Assembly: GCF_015206815.1 (NCBI RefSeq)
Contig: NZ_JADEXZ010000007.1
Coordinates: forward strand, 59,762 to 123,761
Length of the DNA stretch: 64,000 nucleotides
Source: Fortiea sp. LEGE XX443
GTDB taxonomy: Bacteria > Cyanobacteriota > Cyanobacteriia > Cyanobacteriales > Nostocaceae
Direction: 5' to 3'
Shown: one piece after another, positions 37,235-45,894 of the stretch
Layout of the letters: each line of letters opens with the position of its first letter
How positions within the stretch are numbered: position 1 is the first letter of the stretch
Position numbers and translations under genes: made by a program
Notes under the pieces: generated by a model
The model's database searches: none
What the model was told of the DNA's origin: nothing
What the model saw: only the letters and a program-made list of their open reading frames with translations

Positions 37235-37320
37235 GCCTAACGGTGAAGTTGTGCTGCGGCAGATCCCATCAGACTCTCACCGATAGCTTCTGTACCGTCC
37301 GCACCAACGCAGTGTTAGGT
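37235..37320 (+). other. attC-like recombination site 1
   Basis: Begins with GCCTAAC (fits RYYYAAC) at 37235 and ends with GTTAGGT (fits GTTRRRY) at 37314-37320, 86 bp in all. Inner arms pair imperfectly: GTTGTGCTGCGG and CAGA on the left against TCTG, CCGCACC and CAAC on the right, leaving bulges as attC sites require. The block GCGGCAGAT is shared with site 2. No integrase is present in the window. Confidence 0.55.
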
Positions 37321-37345
37321 AGCTGTTAGTCTTTAAGGTATTAGC

Positions 37346-37381
37346 AATATCCTGTTTTGGGATATTCCGTATTGGGATATT
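37346..37381 (+). promoter_or_regulatory. Operator pair before the XRE-nuclease gene
   Basis: AATATCC-N7-GGATATT (37346-37366) is followed after 15 bp by a second GGGATATT half (37374-37381) with a weaker ATATTCC partner. The tandem arrangement resembles the double operator of restriction-modification controller proteins. The same sequence appears before the methyltransferase at 39037-39063. Confidence 0.7.
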
Positions 37382-37409
37382 ACACTTTCTTCTATTGAGA
37401 GAGGAAAGC

Positions 37410-38279
37410 ATGACTGCATCGATATTCACAGAACAATATGGACGATTCCGAGAGCTACTTGTGCAGTATCGTCAAGCAAGAGCAATCACACAAACACAAC
37501 TTGCGGAAGTTCTAAACCGTCCACAATCTTTTGTATCTAAGTATGAAAATGGTGAACGCAGACTTGATCTTGTTGAATTTCTTGAAATTTCAACGGCTCT
37601 TCGGTTTGATCCTTGTGAGCCAATCAGGATAATTCTCAGTGAAATATTACCTGAGCCAACCATCATGGATGAGTGGAAAGTAACCGCTAATGAAATGACA
37701 ATTCTATTGCGAGAGAATCCAAGTCTTAGAGGAATGCTCTTTGGATATGTAGCAGAACTGAAACTAAGAGAGTTAATATCTGCTTTCCCTGGGGTTGGAT
37801 CAATGAAAAAGTTTGATGATCATGACAGAAAGAAAAAAGGTGATTTACATATTATCTATCATCATCAAGTTTTTAGTGTTGAATCCAAATCTCTACAAAC
37901 AAGCCAAATTAAATTTGACGCAGAAAATCAGATCTGGTCTGGCAAAGCCCAAGTAGATGCAAGCGATAGCCGCATTGTCACACTTCCAAGCGGGAGGACT
38001 TTAAAGACTACACTGCTATTACGTGGAGAGTTTGATATTCTAGCTGTCAACTGCTACGAATTTAATAAAAGTTGGCAGTTTCAGTTTGCTAGAAATAGAG
38101 ACTTGCCATTTTCATCATATAAAAAATACACTCCTGAGGAGCAGTCTGCCTTAATTTCGAGCCTCATACCAGTTACATGGCCTCCACAGCCTCCCTTCCA
38201 TAGTGATTTAAGGTTGCTATTGGATGAAATGTTAGAGGCTGGTGAAGGTTCCGACCCTTCAGAAATTGGACTGGAGTGA
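37410..38279 (+). CDS. XRE-regulator/PD-(D/E)XK restriction endonuclease fusion
   Basis: A 289-residue protein. Residues 13-65 are an XRE-type helix-turn-helix (YRQARAITQTQLAEVLNRPQ and SFVSKYENGERRLDLVEFLE). The C-terminal part holds a PD-(D/E)XK-like core: E116 in AELKLRE, D145 in KKKGDLHIIYHH, and E158-x-K160 in FSVESKSL. It is probably both the restriction enzyme and the controller of the system. A GAGAGAGG ribosome site supports ATG 37410 over an upstream TTG. The convergent methyltransferase gene ends 10 bp after its stop. The operator pair lies 29-64 bp upstream. The recognition sequence is unknown. Confidence 0.78.
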   Translation: MTASIFTEQYGRFRELLVQYRQARAITQTQLAEVLNRPQSFVSKYENGERRLDLVEFLEISTALRFDPCEPIRIILSEILPEPTIMDEWKVTANEMTILLRENPSLRGMLFGYVAELKLRELISAFPGVGSMKKFDDHDRKKKGDLHIIYHHQVFSVESKSLQTSQIKFDAENQIWSGKAQVDASDSRIVTLPSGRTLKTTLLLRGEFDILAVNCYEFNKSWQFQFARNRDLPFSSYKKYTPEEQSALISSLIPVTWPPQPPFHSDLRLLLDEMLEAGEGSDPSEIGLE

Positions 38280-38289
38280 AAGGTAAACA

Positions 38290-39030
38290 TTATCCCTTTT
38301 TGATGAAGACCAGAAAGTATGAGTGGTTTTTTCTGGCGTGTACTTGTTTTTTCAATCTACTAACTGAAGGTTTATTCGTTCTCATTACTATGAATAAATC
38401 TTTTGAGTAGTAGCCTTGCTTCTCATATTCATTGATAATTTCAACGTGAGTTAGCCATTGTTTCCCAGCACTCACTTCATCCTGACATTTAACGATGAAT
38501 ATTCCATTCTTTCTCAAAACTCTATAGGCTTCATTGCCAGCCTTAAAGTACATATCCGTGACTGCGGCGTGCCACTTCTTAGTACCAACATTTTCGGTGT
38601 CACCATTAACCTCATCACCGTTTGAGTAAGCATGTGAAAATGCTGAGTGTGTTCCGGAACCAGCTTTAAGTGAGCCTTCTTTTCTGTAAAAACCTTCCAT
38701 GTAAGGAGGATCTAGAACCACGCAGTCAATTGACTCACCCTCATAAGGTAATTTACGGCAATCTACCCCCATTGATATGTCAGTGGCTAGAACTTTATAT
38801 CTATCATCTGATACATTCCGCCAAAAAACCCCTTTCCCCCAAGTAACATCTGCAACAATTGAGCCTTCAGGAACGTGCAACTTGAGGATCTCAGGAAATA
38901 CGTCAGCATTGCCTGCTGAATAAGCAGACATAACAAGGTCTGAAGTGGATTCACCTCCTTGCTTTCGCTTTTTAGTGAACTCCCCTTCACTATTGGAATT
39001 GGACAAAATAGATGACTGTATGTACTGCAT
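38290..39030 (-). CDS. DNA adenine methyltransferase (DPPY type)
   Basis: A 246-residue methyltransferase. The cofactor motif is [12 protein letters not shown] (residues 59-70), and motif IV is [12 protein letters not shown] (DPPY at 107-110), typical of amino-methyltransferases, most often N6-adenine. [18 protein letters not shown] follows as expected. It would protect the site cut by the neighbouring XRE-nuclease. The start ATG at 39030 lies about seven bases after a -10 box, so the mRNA may be leaderless. The genes are convergent, each with the same operator in front. The N-terminal 35 residues are polar and likely disordered. Confidence 0.85.
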   Translation of the reverse strand: MQYIQSSILSNSNSEGEFTKKRKQGGESTSDLVMSAYSAGNADVFPEILKLHVPEGSIVADVTWGKGVFWRNVSDDRYKVLATDISMGVDCRKLPYEGESIDCVVLDPPYMEGFYRKEGSLKAGSGTHSAFSHAYSNGDEVNGDTENVGTKKWHAAVTDMYFKAGNEAYRVLRKNGIFIVKCQDEVSAGKQWLTHVEIINEYEKQGYYSKDLFIVMRTNKPSVSRLKKQVHARKNHSYFLVFIKKG

Positions 39031-39036
39031 GAGATG

Positions 39037-39063
39037 AATAATATCCTATTTTGGGATATTATT
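39037..39063 (-). promoter_or_regulatory. Operator within the methyltransferase promoter
   Basis: Perfect ten-base arms AATAATATCC and GGATATTATT (39037-39046, 39054-39063) around a seven-base spacer. On the minus strand the palindrome overlaps TTGAAT (-35), a 17-bp spacer and TATTAT (-10), so a bound repressor would block RNA polymerase. The -10 ends seven bases before the ATG, which predicts a start at or near the initiation codon. Confidence 0.7.
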
Positions 39064-39147
39064 CAAGCAGTTTGGGTCAAACCTAACTTACAGACAAACT
39101 CTCAACCAAGCACCTCACAGCAATGCCTCAGCATGTAACCTGAAGCT

Positions 39148-39235
39148 ACCTAACGTTCGTGTTCAGCGGCGGCAGATAATTTTTCGGTTCTTACAAATAA
39201 CTTCTATTCTGTCCGCTGTAATATGGTTGTTAGAC
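39148..39235 (+). other. attC-like recombination site 2
   Basis: Begins ACCTAAC (39148-39154) and ends GTTAGAC (39229-39235), 88 bp. The inner arms are CAGCGG-cgg-CAGA against TCTG-TCCGCTG, giving a strong stem with extrahelical bases, as in integron attC sites. It lies after the methyltransferase promoter, at the far end of the module that begins at site 1. Confidence 0.6.
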
Positions 39236-39333
39236 AGCGGTAGACTTAGCAATCTTTGCAAGTAAAAAATCAGTTTTTCCTAGTCTTGCCGCTAAAGTTG
39301 TTAGACAGCGGTAGACTTAGCAATCTTTGCAAG
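39226..39333. repeat. 37-bp direct repeat starting at the attC-like core
   Basis: GTTGTTAGACAGCGGTAGAC and the next 17 bases occur at 39226-39262 and again, identically, at 39297-39333. Between the copies AGCGGTAGACT (39236) and AGTCTTGCCGCT (39281-39292) form an inverted repeat. This could be a trace of recombination at the GTTAGAC core. Confidence 0.75.
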
Positions 39334-39442
39334 CAATAGCATTATATAGGAAGGGCGATCGCTGTTATCTTGCTCATAAAAAACCTCATGAATGGAGTAA
39401 TGGCGCTCTTGGCAATCAAGGAACTCTGTAACTGTTAGTTTT

Positions 39443-40219
39443 TTACTCAGCTTCAGGTAGAGTCAGAATTTCTACACCATCTTCTGTGACAGCTATTGTA
39501 TGCTCAAATTGCGCCGATAATTTGCGATCGCGGGTCACAGCCGTCCAACCATCACCTAACATTTCTACTTCCCAAGTCCCTTCGTTAATCATCGGCTCGA
39601 TAGTAAACACCATTCCCGGCCTAATGCGCTTACCTTTACCTCGAACGCCATAGTGCGGCACATCTGGTGCAGTGTGAAAAATATTACTAACGCCGTGTCC
39701 GACAAAATCTCGCACCACAGAAAAACCTTGAGACTCAGCATACTCTTGAATTGCTGCCCCAATATCACCAATTTTTGCCCCTGGTTTGACTTCCGCAATA
39801 CCACGATAGAGACACTCTTGGGTTACTTCCACCAATTTTTTCGCTTTCTCTGAAGGTTCACCCACAATAAATGTCTTTGATGTATCACCGTGATAACCAT
39901 CTACAATCGGCGTAACATCAATGTTGATGATGTCACCTTCTTTGAGAATCTGTTTAGCATTAGGGATGCCATGACAGATAACTTCATTGACACTGGTACA
40001 GATTGACTTGGGAAAACCTTTGTAACCCAGAGGTGCGCTTTTTGCACCATGCGCCTGTGTCCAACGTTCCGCTTCATCATTGAGTTCTAGTGTACTCACC
40101 CCTGGTTTGACTAGTGGTTCAAGATGCTCTAGGAGTTTAGCAGCCAAGCGTCCAGCCCGACGCATTTTTTCGATTTCTCTTGAAGATAAAATAACGATTA
40201 GTTCGGTTTTCATGGACAT
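39443..40219 (-). CDS. map: Methionine aminopeptidase type I
   Basis: A 258-residue type I enzyme that removes the initiator Met from new proteins. Metal ligands: Asp in NIDVTPIVDGYHGD (two), His in FVGHGVSNIFH, Glu in VFTIEPMIN and Glu in QFEHTIAVT. No N-terminal zinc-finger extension. Its ATG shares a base with the stop of the upstream oxidoreductase gene (TAATG), so translation is probably coupled. Two nearby ATGs at 40219 and 40213 are possible. Confidence 0.95.
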   Translation of the reverse strand: MSMKTELIVILSSREIEKMRRAGRLAAKLLEHLEPLVKPGVSTLELNDEAERWTQAHGAKSAPLGYKGFPKSICTSVNEVICHGIPNAKQILKEGDIINIDVTPIVDGYHGDTSKTFIVGEPSEKAKKLVEVTQECLYRGIAEVKPGAKIGDIGAAIQEYAESQGFSVVRDFVGHGVSNIFHTAPDVPHYGVRGKGKRIRPGMVFTIEPMINEGTWEVEMLGDGWTAVTRDRKLSAQFEHTIAVTEDGVEILTLPEAE

Positions 40220-41193
40220 TAATCTAAAGCATCATGCAAAAATATAGTTAATCCTGTTTGTGCTGCTCTTTTAGCAGCATCAGCCACTTTTAACGTGTAT
40301 AAACTTTCTTCTGGGGTGACGTACAACGGAGTTCCATCAAATAAATGGTCTAGCACCATAGTTGTGTCTTTGGCAAATAAACCCCGACGTGTGCCAACAT
40401 CAATGGGTGTAGTTTCTTCTGCCTGGATCAAGTATCCTGTATTGCCATCAAAAATCAAACCGCCTTTTTTGCCGTGAACTTCAAATTTGCGCTCTGGCTG
40501 CCAAATTGTTTCGCCTTTGCCATAAACGATTTGTGCTAATAGTCCACTACTAAAGCACAGTTGACTCATGCAAAAACAGGTCTGGTAGTATTCCGATTCT
40601 ATTGACCAATATCGTTGATGACAGTTAACTGTAAAGACTTTACCAAATAAATCAACCAGACGATGCAATCGAGAAATCGCCCCAATTAAGGGAAAGCCAA
40701 ATAGTTCATGGTTATAAGTCCACTTGCGTGGTGCGGGATTTTGCGGGTTGATGGTGCTGTAGCGGACATAAAATACATCGCCAATTTTGGCTAAGTTTTG
40801 CTTCAAAGCTTGGTGTAAGCCACCCAAAAGTTCTATGTGTTCCACATGCAGCAATTTATTTTGGGTTTTGGCTAAGGCAATGAGTTCCTCCGCTTCTGCC
40901 AGATCCACCGATAGAGGGTATTCTACAACTACATGTTTGCCGTGAGAGAGGGCAGCACGAGCGATCGCCCCATGATCTCGATTAACTGTGGATATCACTA
41001 CCATATCCACATCTTCCCGTTCTACTAATTCTTGCCAAGAATTTAAAGCTGTGGTTTGGTATTCTTTGGCAAAACTTTCTGTTGTTTCTGTGTTATGACC
41101 AACTACTGCAACCAGATGCGATCGCTCATCTTGTAGCAGTGCTTCTGCCCTGAGTTTTGCTGCATACCCAGTACCTACCAAGCCGACGCGCAC
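40219..41193 (-). CDS. Gfo/Idh/MocA-family oxidoreductase
   Basis: A 324-residue NAD(P)-dependent oxidoreductase. Rossmann fold: VGLVGTGYAAKLRAEALL, with MVVISTVNRDHGAIARAAL and HVVVEYPLSVDLAEAEELI (the conserved K-P position is Y-P here). The C-terminal alpha/beta substrate domain includes GDVFYVRYSTINPQN and HRLVDLFGK. Biliverdin reductase-like and sugar dehydrogenase members exist; length and the lack of the E-K-P motif leave both open. It is translationally coupled to map, an arrangement with no obvious metabolic reason. Confidence 0.8.
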   Translation of the reverse strand: MRVGLVGTGYAAKLRAEALLQDERSHLVAVVGHNTETTESFAKEYQTTALNSWQELVEREDVDMVVISTVNRDHGAIARAALSHGKHVVVEYPLSVDLAEAEELIALAKTQNKLLHVEHIELLGGLHQALKQNLAKIGDVFYVRYSTINPQNPAPRKWTYNHELFGFPLIGAISRLHRLVDLFGKVFTVNCHQRYWSIESEYYQTCFCMSQLCFSSGLLAQIVYGKGETIWQPERKFEVHGKKGGLIFDGNTGYLIQAEETTPIDVGTRRGLFAKDTTMVLDHLFDGTPLYVTPEESLYTLKVADAAKRAAQTGLTIFLHDALD

Positions 41194-41419
41194 TTGTGCT
41201 TGTCCTCAAACTGCTTCTGAATTATACATGATTGTTAATGGTCAATCGTCATTATTTCTCCTCCCTCCTACCGCGCAATTCGACCCGTCGAAGTATAAAC
41301 TAAACTTATTGTTTCCAAGTAACTAAATTTCATTACTAATCGCGGTCGATTTCCAGTTACATCATCTAATTTTTCTCGTAGTATCAGAATTGAAGTAAAT
41401 TTACATGAGCGGTTGATCC

Positions 41420-41789
<370 letters not shown>

Positions 41790-41851
41790 GAGTTTAGGTG
41801 TCCGACCAATAAATCTCTTGCAAGAGTTATTGAAGTTTAAAAAGCGAAAAT

Positions 41852-41895
41852 AGCACATCTAGGGAAAATTTTCTCTTTCCTACGTGTGCTTTTTT
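41852..41895 (+). terminator. petF terminator
   Basis: AGCACA (41852-41857) and TGTGCT (41885-41890) with further pairing inside (AGGGAAA with TTTCCT), followed by TTTTT. It lies 62 bp after the ferredoxin stop. Confidence 0.7.
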
Positions 41896-41933
41896 AAATT
41901 GAGTTGACAAAGAATTTAGTATTTTCACGCTTA

Positions 41934-41966
41934 AGCAGGAACACACATGAGTTTTGTGTTCCTGCT
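41934..41966. terminator. 12-bp perfect hairpin between petF and the SpoIID gene
   Basis: AGCAGGAACACA (41934-41945) and TGTGTTCCTGCT (41955-41966), nine-base loop. It lies just beyond the stop of the minus-strand SpoIID-type gene and may serve as its terminator, although no strong T run follows. Confidence 0.55.
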
Positions 41967-41980
41967 ATATCAGTGTGAGT

Positions 41981-43648
41981 TTACAGCTTGATTTTGTCGT
42001 TGAAGATTTGAATTTTCGTACCAGGATAGTAAAACTGGAGAATTTTCGGATTTTCCCAGCCAAGCTTGGCTAAATTTTGAGCGCCAGTCTGACTCAAGCC
42101 AACACCGTGTCCCAGTCCACCTCCAATAAAGGCATATCCCCATAATTCTGCTTTGCCCTTATTTAAAGGTTGCAAATAGAACAGCGTACTTCTGGGTGCA
42201 GCAAAAGCACTACGTACTTCGTCTTTGTGTAAAGTAAATATGCCAATATCGGTTTTCACAGCCAAGTCGAGAATGCGTCCACTCTGACTGCGCTTAGTGA
42301 CCGCGATCGCCTCAATTGTTTTAAATTTGGCATAGGGACTGTTTTTGACACGCAAGAATTTCTGCAAATCCTTGGCAATATCTTCGATGGAAGTTTCTTT
42401 GTTCCAGCGAAACACGTCCCAAGTGCTTTCATTAAAGCCTTGCTTCATGTTGATAAATTTACGGAAGTTGTTTTCATCTGCCAAACTCTGTTGAGACAAG
42501 TTCCAAAAATTAATCGGCGCATCGACTACTGGCCGCAAATAGGGACGATCTTCCCCATTCCATACATCACTAAAGAAGGCGGTGACACCACCAGTGGTGG
42601 AAGAATATAAGGCATCGACTAGCTGATTATCATAAGTCAGCACCATACCTCTAGTGGCGGCGATCGCTTGATCTGTTTTACTAGTTGCCCCACTCAGCCC
42701 ATAATAAACTTGGCAGTGGGTATCAGCACACAATTGGTAGTTATCCACAGCAAATCTCCGCAAATTCCTTAAAGCGTAGGTGCGGGCAAGAATTGCTTGG
42801 GCTTCTAAGGCTGCTTTTGGCGCATTTGTCCCAATTTCGTTAGGTACTACACCACGTAAATAAGTTTCTAAGGGGACTTCATTTACTAATGTATATGTAC
42901 CGTAAGCATTGGGTTGTAATGCCATGCGCCCTGCATACAAACGGCCAGTTCCAGGTTTTTCACCTTGACTAACGCGAATTAAGTTTTTGTCGGCACTGAT
43001 TGCTAAATCCTTTGGACTGTAACGGTTGCCATTTACTACCCAACTCACCCGTGGCACTTCTTTCAGGATTTTAGTATCAATATATGCCATTTTTGCGCCA
43101 GAGGCTTGCAAATTCTGGAATAGCAATCGACGCAATAAAGGCGTACTGTAAACATCTCGCTTCGCCCAGACTTGCCAGCGTTCGGGCTGGGAGATTTCTA
43201 CCTCTATCCCTTGAGAACGCCATTTTTTGGCACTATCTTCCGCCGTTTCAAAGGTGCGGTATATTCCTAAAACCACTACCTCCTCAACCACGGGTTTTGG
43301 TAAAGCTTGCATGACTGTCTCTAGCTTGACAGGCTTTTCGCTGACGATAGTTTGTTGCTTGTTACCTGCTTGAAATTTTAGCCGCAAGCGATCGCCTTTT
43401 GTTGGTTCTAGTTGCAGCTTGGCTGTTGATTTTTCTCCAAATCTCTGTACAATTCCTACTCTCAATTCCACGTCATTGCCGTTGCTACCAGGCCCTGATG
43501 CGGCTGTCAGCCCCAACAAGCAAAATGCCGTCACTACAGTGTAAGACAAACGCCAAAACGAAAATTTTATCGTGACTAGATTCTGCCTTTTCGTACTGCG
43601 TTGGGGCAGAGTTACCATATGCTTCGTAGCGTAGTGGTTTTGTCGCAT
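41981..43648 (-). CDS. SpoIID/LytB-domain envelope protein
   Basis: A 555-residue protein with an N-terminal hydrophobic segment (about residues 27-50) and a SpoIID domain (about 225-540). Family motifs: YAGRMALQPNAYGTYTLVNE, VPLETYLRGVVPNEI, ALEAQAILARTYALRN, LCADTHCQVYYG, TRGMVLTYDNQLVDALYSSTTGG and GHGVGLSQTGAQNLAKLGW. SpoIID of Bacillus is a lytic transglycosylase acting on denuded glycan; in non-sporulating cyanobacteria a role in peptidoglycan remodelling is likely. Residues 55-190 hold a SPOR-like segment (EEVVVLGIYRTFETAEDSAK). An in-frame ATG at 43618 is a second start candidate. Confidence 0.85.
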   Translation of the reverse strand: MRQNHYATKHMVTLPQRSTKRQNLVTIKFSFWRLSYTVVTAFCLLGLTAASGPGSNGNDVELRVGIVQRFGEKSTAKLQLEPTKGDRLRLKFQAGNKQQTIVSEKPVKLETVMQALPKPVVEEVVVLGIYRTFETAEDSAKKWRSQGIEVEISQPERWQVWAKRDVYSTPLLRRLLFQNLQASGAKMAYIDTKILKEVPRVSWVVNGNRYSPKDLAISADKNLIRVSQGEKPGTGRLYAGRMALQPNAYGTYTLVNEVPLETYLRGVVPNEIGTNAPKAALEAQAILARTYALRNLRRFAVDNYQLCADTHCQVYYGLSGATSKTDQAIAATRGMVLTYDNQLVDALYSSTTGGVTAFFSDVWNGEDRPYLRPVVDAPINFWNLSQQSLADENNFRKFINMKQGFNESTWDVFRWNKETSIEDIAKDLQKFLRVKNSPYAKFKTIEAIAVTKRSQSGRILDLAVKTDIGIFTLHKDEVRSAFAAPRSTLFYLQPLNKGKAELWGYAFIGGGLGHGVGLSQTGAQNLAKLGWENPKILQFYYPGTKIQIFNDKIKL

Positions 43649-43763
43649 GAACGCTCCAATAGTACCATTACCAATTTAGCTACCAAAATCACTTGCAAAT
43701 CATAGTCATAACGACTATGATTTATCTATAGGCACAAAACAGAATTCGTTGGATCAACTCCTT

Positions 43764-44027
43764 ATGGCTAAAGTCCAAGAAATTCCATTAAATCAAATTA
43801 AACGTCCCCTGCCCCGTGCCAACGATCCAAACAAGGTTAAAGCCTTAATGGAATCCATAGCGGAAATTGGGCAGCAAGAACCCATCGAAGTTCTAGAAGT
43901 AGACGGACAGTATTATGGCTTTTCTGGTTGCCATCGTTATGAAGCTTGCCAGCGTTTAGGCAAACAAACCATACTGGCCAAAGTCCGTAAAGCTCCTCAC
44001 AGCGTTCTCAAGATGCACTTGGCGTAA
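43764..44027 (+). CDS. srxA: Sulfiredoxin
   Basis: An 87-residue ParB-fold protein that reduces cysteine sulfinic acid in 2-Cys peroxiredoxins with ATP. The catalytic signature FSGCHRYEAC is intact, with IKRPLPRANDPNKVKALMES and VLEVDGQYYGF as expected. A TTG five codons upstream is in frame, but ATG 43764 fits the family. It is followed by dps, another oxidative-stress gene, 125 bp downstream. Confidence 0.92.
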   Translation: MAKVQEIPLNQIKRPLPRANDPNKVKALMESIAEIGQQEPIEVLEVDGQYYGFSGCHRYEACQRLGKQTILAKVRKAPHSVLKMHLA

Positions 44028-44151
44028 AAAAGTCTGAAGTAAGAAGTATGTTCGCCCTTGGCGTTCCCGAAGGGTAGTCTGAAATTTCATCCCTGATTAA
44101 ACTTCATCCTTTTTAGCACTAATGCTCAAATAATAAGTTTAGGAGAAAATT

Positions 44152-44643
44152 ATGTCATCTAAAGCAACAGTAAAAAATGTAAATATTGGCATCGACGAAG
44201 AAAATAGAGCAAAAATTGCCGAAGGATTATCTCGTCTGTTGGCTGATACCTATACACTTTATCTAAAAACTCATAACTTTCACTGGAATGTGACTGGGCC
44301 AATGTTCCAAACATTGCATCTGATGTTTGAAACACAGTATACAGAACTATCTTTAGCGGTAGATTTAGTTGCTGAACGAATTAGAGCTTTGGGTTATCCC
44401 GCACCTGGAACTTATAGCGAATATGCCAAGCTCAGTTCGATTCCCGAAACTCCTGGAGTTCCTAAAGCTAAGGAGATGATTAAGTTACTAGTAGAAGGAC
44501 AAGAAGCCGTCGTGCGAACGGCTCGCTCGATTTTTCCTGTGGTGGATGAAGTTAACGACGAACCCACCGCCGATTTATTAACTCAGCGGATGCAGGTTCA
44601 CGAAAAGACAGCTTGGATGTTGAGAAGTTTACTGGAAGAATAA
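44152..44643 (+). CDS. dps: Dps-family ferritin-like DNA-protection protein
   Basis: A 163-residue Dps that stores iron in a dodecamer shell and uses H2O2 to oxidise Fe2+. Inter-subunit ferroxidase residues are in [19 protein letters not shown] (His), [20 protein letters not shown] (Asp and Glu). AGGAG lies before the ATG. Located after sulfiredoxin, so the pair suits peroxide defence, but no shared promoter was shown. Confidence 0.93.
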   Translation: MSSKATVKNVNIGIDEENRAKIAEGLSRLLADTYTLYLKTHNFHWNVTGPMFQTLHLMFETQYTELSLAVDLVAERIRALGYPAPGTYSEYAKLSSIPETPGVPKAKEMIKLLVEGQEAVVRTARSIFPVVDEVNDEPTADLLTQRMQVHEKTAWMLRSLLEE

Positions 44644-44712
44644 GGAATGAAGGATGAAGTATGAAATGTCATGTTTCAACCTTGATTCTTCATCCTTTAT
44701 AGTTTTTAACCG

Positions 44713-45375
44713 ATGCCAAATCCCGATTTCACTCCAAAGCTGCAAGATTTAAGCCAAAAATTTGAAATTAAGAGTTTCAAAGCTTTGAGTAAAGCTGCTG
44801 GTGTCTCAGAGCGACAAATTTTACGGTTGCGGCGGGGGGAGGTAGAGCAGATGCGAGTAGATGTGCTGTTAAAGTTGTCTTCGGTTCTACAGATATCTTT
44901 GAGCGAATTAGTGACAACTTTTTCATCACTAAAGTTGAGTCGAGACAATGAAGTATCTACTCAGCAAATGTTACAAGAGATTGCGGATTTAAAAACAGAA
45001 TACCAGCGATCGCAACTAAAAATAGAACAACAGCGAGAGTTATTACTCCAAGAATTCCAGCAGTCGAGTTTACAACTGCTGGAATCTTTATTATTGCAAT
45101 TTCCTACCGCAGCCCAGAAAGCGCGGGAAAATCCGCAGTTAGAAGCGGTGAAGATAGTACCATTGGTGGAAAACCCACTGCAAAAACTTTTACAAGCGTG
45201 GGGGGTAGAGGCGATCGCACCTGTAGGAGCAGAAATACCCTACAATCCCCAACAGCATCAATTAATCACAGGAGATGCACAGCCAGGTGAATCAGTCAAA
45301 GTCCGCTACATAGGCTACCTCCAAGGTGATAAGCTACTCTATCGAGCTAAAGTCAGTCCAATTGAGCGAGTTTGA
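44713..45375 (+). CDS. HTH protein with GrpE-like C-terminal domain
   Basis: A 220-residue protein with an unusual layout. Residues 18-62 form a helix-turn-helix of Cro/C1 type (SFKALSKAAGVSERQILRLR, VDVLLKLSSVLQISLSELV), followed by a long coiled coil (80-125, KTEYQRSQLKIEQQRELLLQ) and a beta-rich end (GAEIPYNPQQHQLITGDAQP, SVKVRYIGYLQGDKLLYRAK) reminiscent of the GrpE head. It may be a DNA-binding protein that borrows the GrpE architecture for its DnaK link or dimerisation. Function unproven; the start has no strong ribosome site. Confidence 0.65.
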   Translation: MPNPDFTPKLQDLSQKFEIKSFKALSKAAGVSERQILRLRRGEVEQMRVDVLLKLSSVLQISLSELVTTFSSLKLSRDNEVSTQQMLQEIADLKTEYQRSQLKIEQQRELLLQEFQQSSLQLLESLLLQFPTAAQKARENPQLEAVKIVPLVENPLQKLLQAWGVEAIAPVGAEIPYNPQQHQLITGDAQPGESVKVRYIGYLQGDKLLYRAKVSPIERV

Positions 45376-45834
45376 AAAAATTGAGAATTGTATCTAAAGT
45401 TCTAATTTTTAGCCGCACTAATTTTTGTTAGGAAAATCATAGATATTGGGAATAATAAAAAAATGGAGGTGATCACCTCTTAAAACCTGCATAAATTCAT
45501 TAATGGATTAACCATCTTGCTAACTATATTCTGGTGTAGTTGATACAAAAATTGCTTTTGGTTCTCAGGGATGTTGATATCTCTGAGTCTTTCATCCTAA
45601 TTGTGAAAAAACTTAATTGCAAAAACTTAATTTTGTAAGTAAGATTACGGCAATTTGAGCAAAGCAAATTTTGAGTATTTATCAAGTCTTTCAAATGAAT
45701 TTATTGATACTGATTGGTTTGTCTTTAGGATTTATTATCTACAGACTTATCTGGAAAATATTGCCAGAAGTCTAGCGAATACTAGCAATAATTAATGAAT
45801 TTTATTTTGCTAGATTTTTTGCTAAAAATGACTG
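45376..45834. other. Intergenic region before the STAS gene
   Basis: Holds a 14-bp palindrome GAGGTGATCACCTC (45466-45479), whose halves resemble a Shine-Dalgarno core and its 16S complement, and one very small possible ORF (45695-45775). No other gene is seen. Confidence 0.45.
45695..45775 (+). CDS. Possible 26-residue single-span membrane peptide
   Basis: ATG 45695 to TAG 45773 encodes MNLLILIGLSLGFIIYRLIW plus KILPEV: a clean hydrophobic span with a basic exit side. No convincing ribosome site is present, so it is a weak call. Similar tiny membrane peptides occur in cyanobacteria but often escape annotation. Confidence 0.35.
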   Translation: MNLLILIGLSLGFIIYRLIWKILPEV

Positions 45835-45894
45835 TTGGTATATAATACTAGCAAAATCTGCATCTTTTTTGACAGCAATGGGAGACAAAATCTT

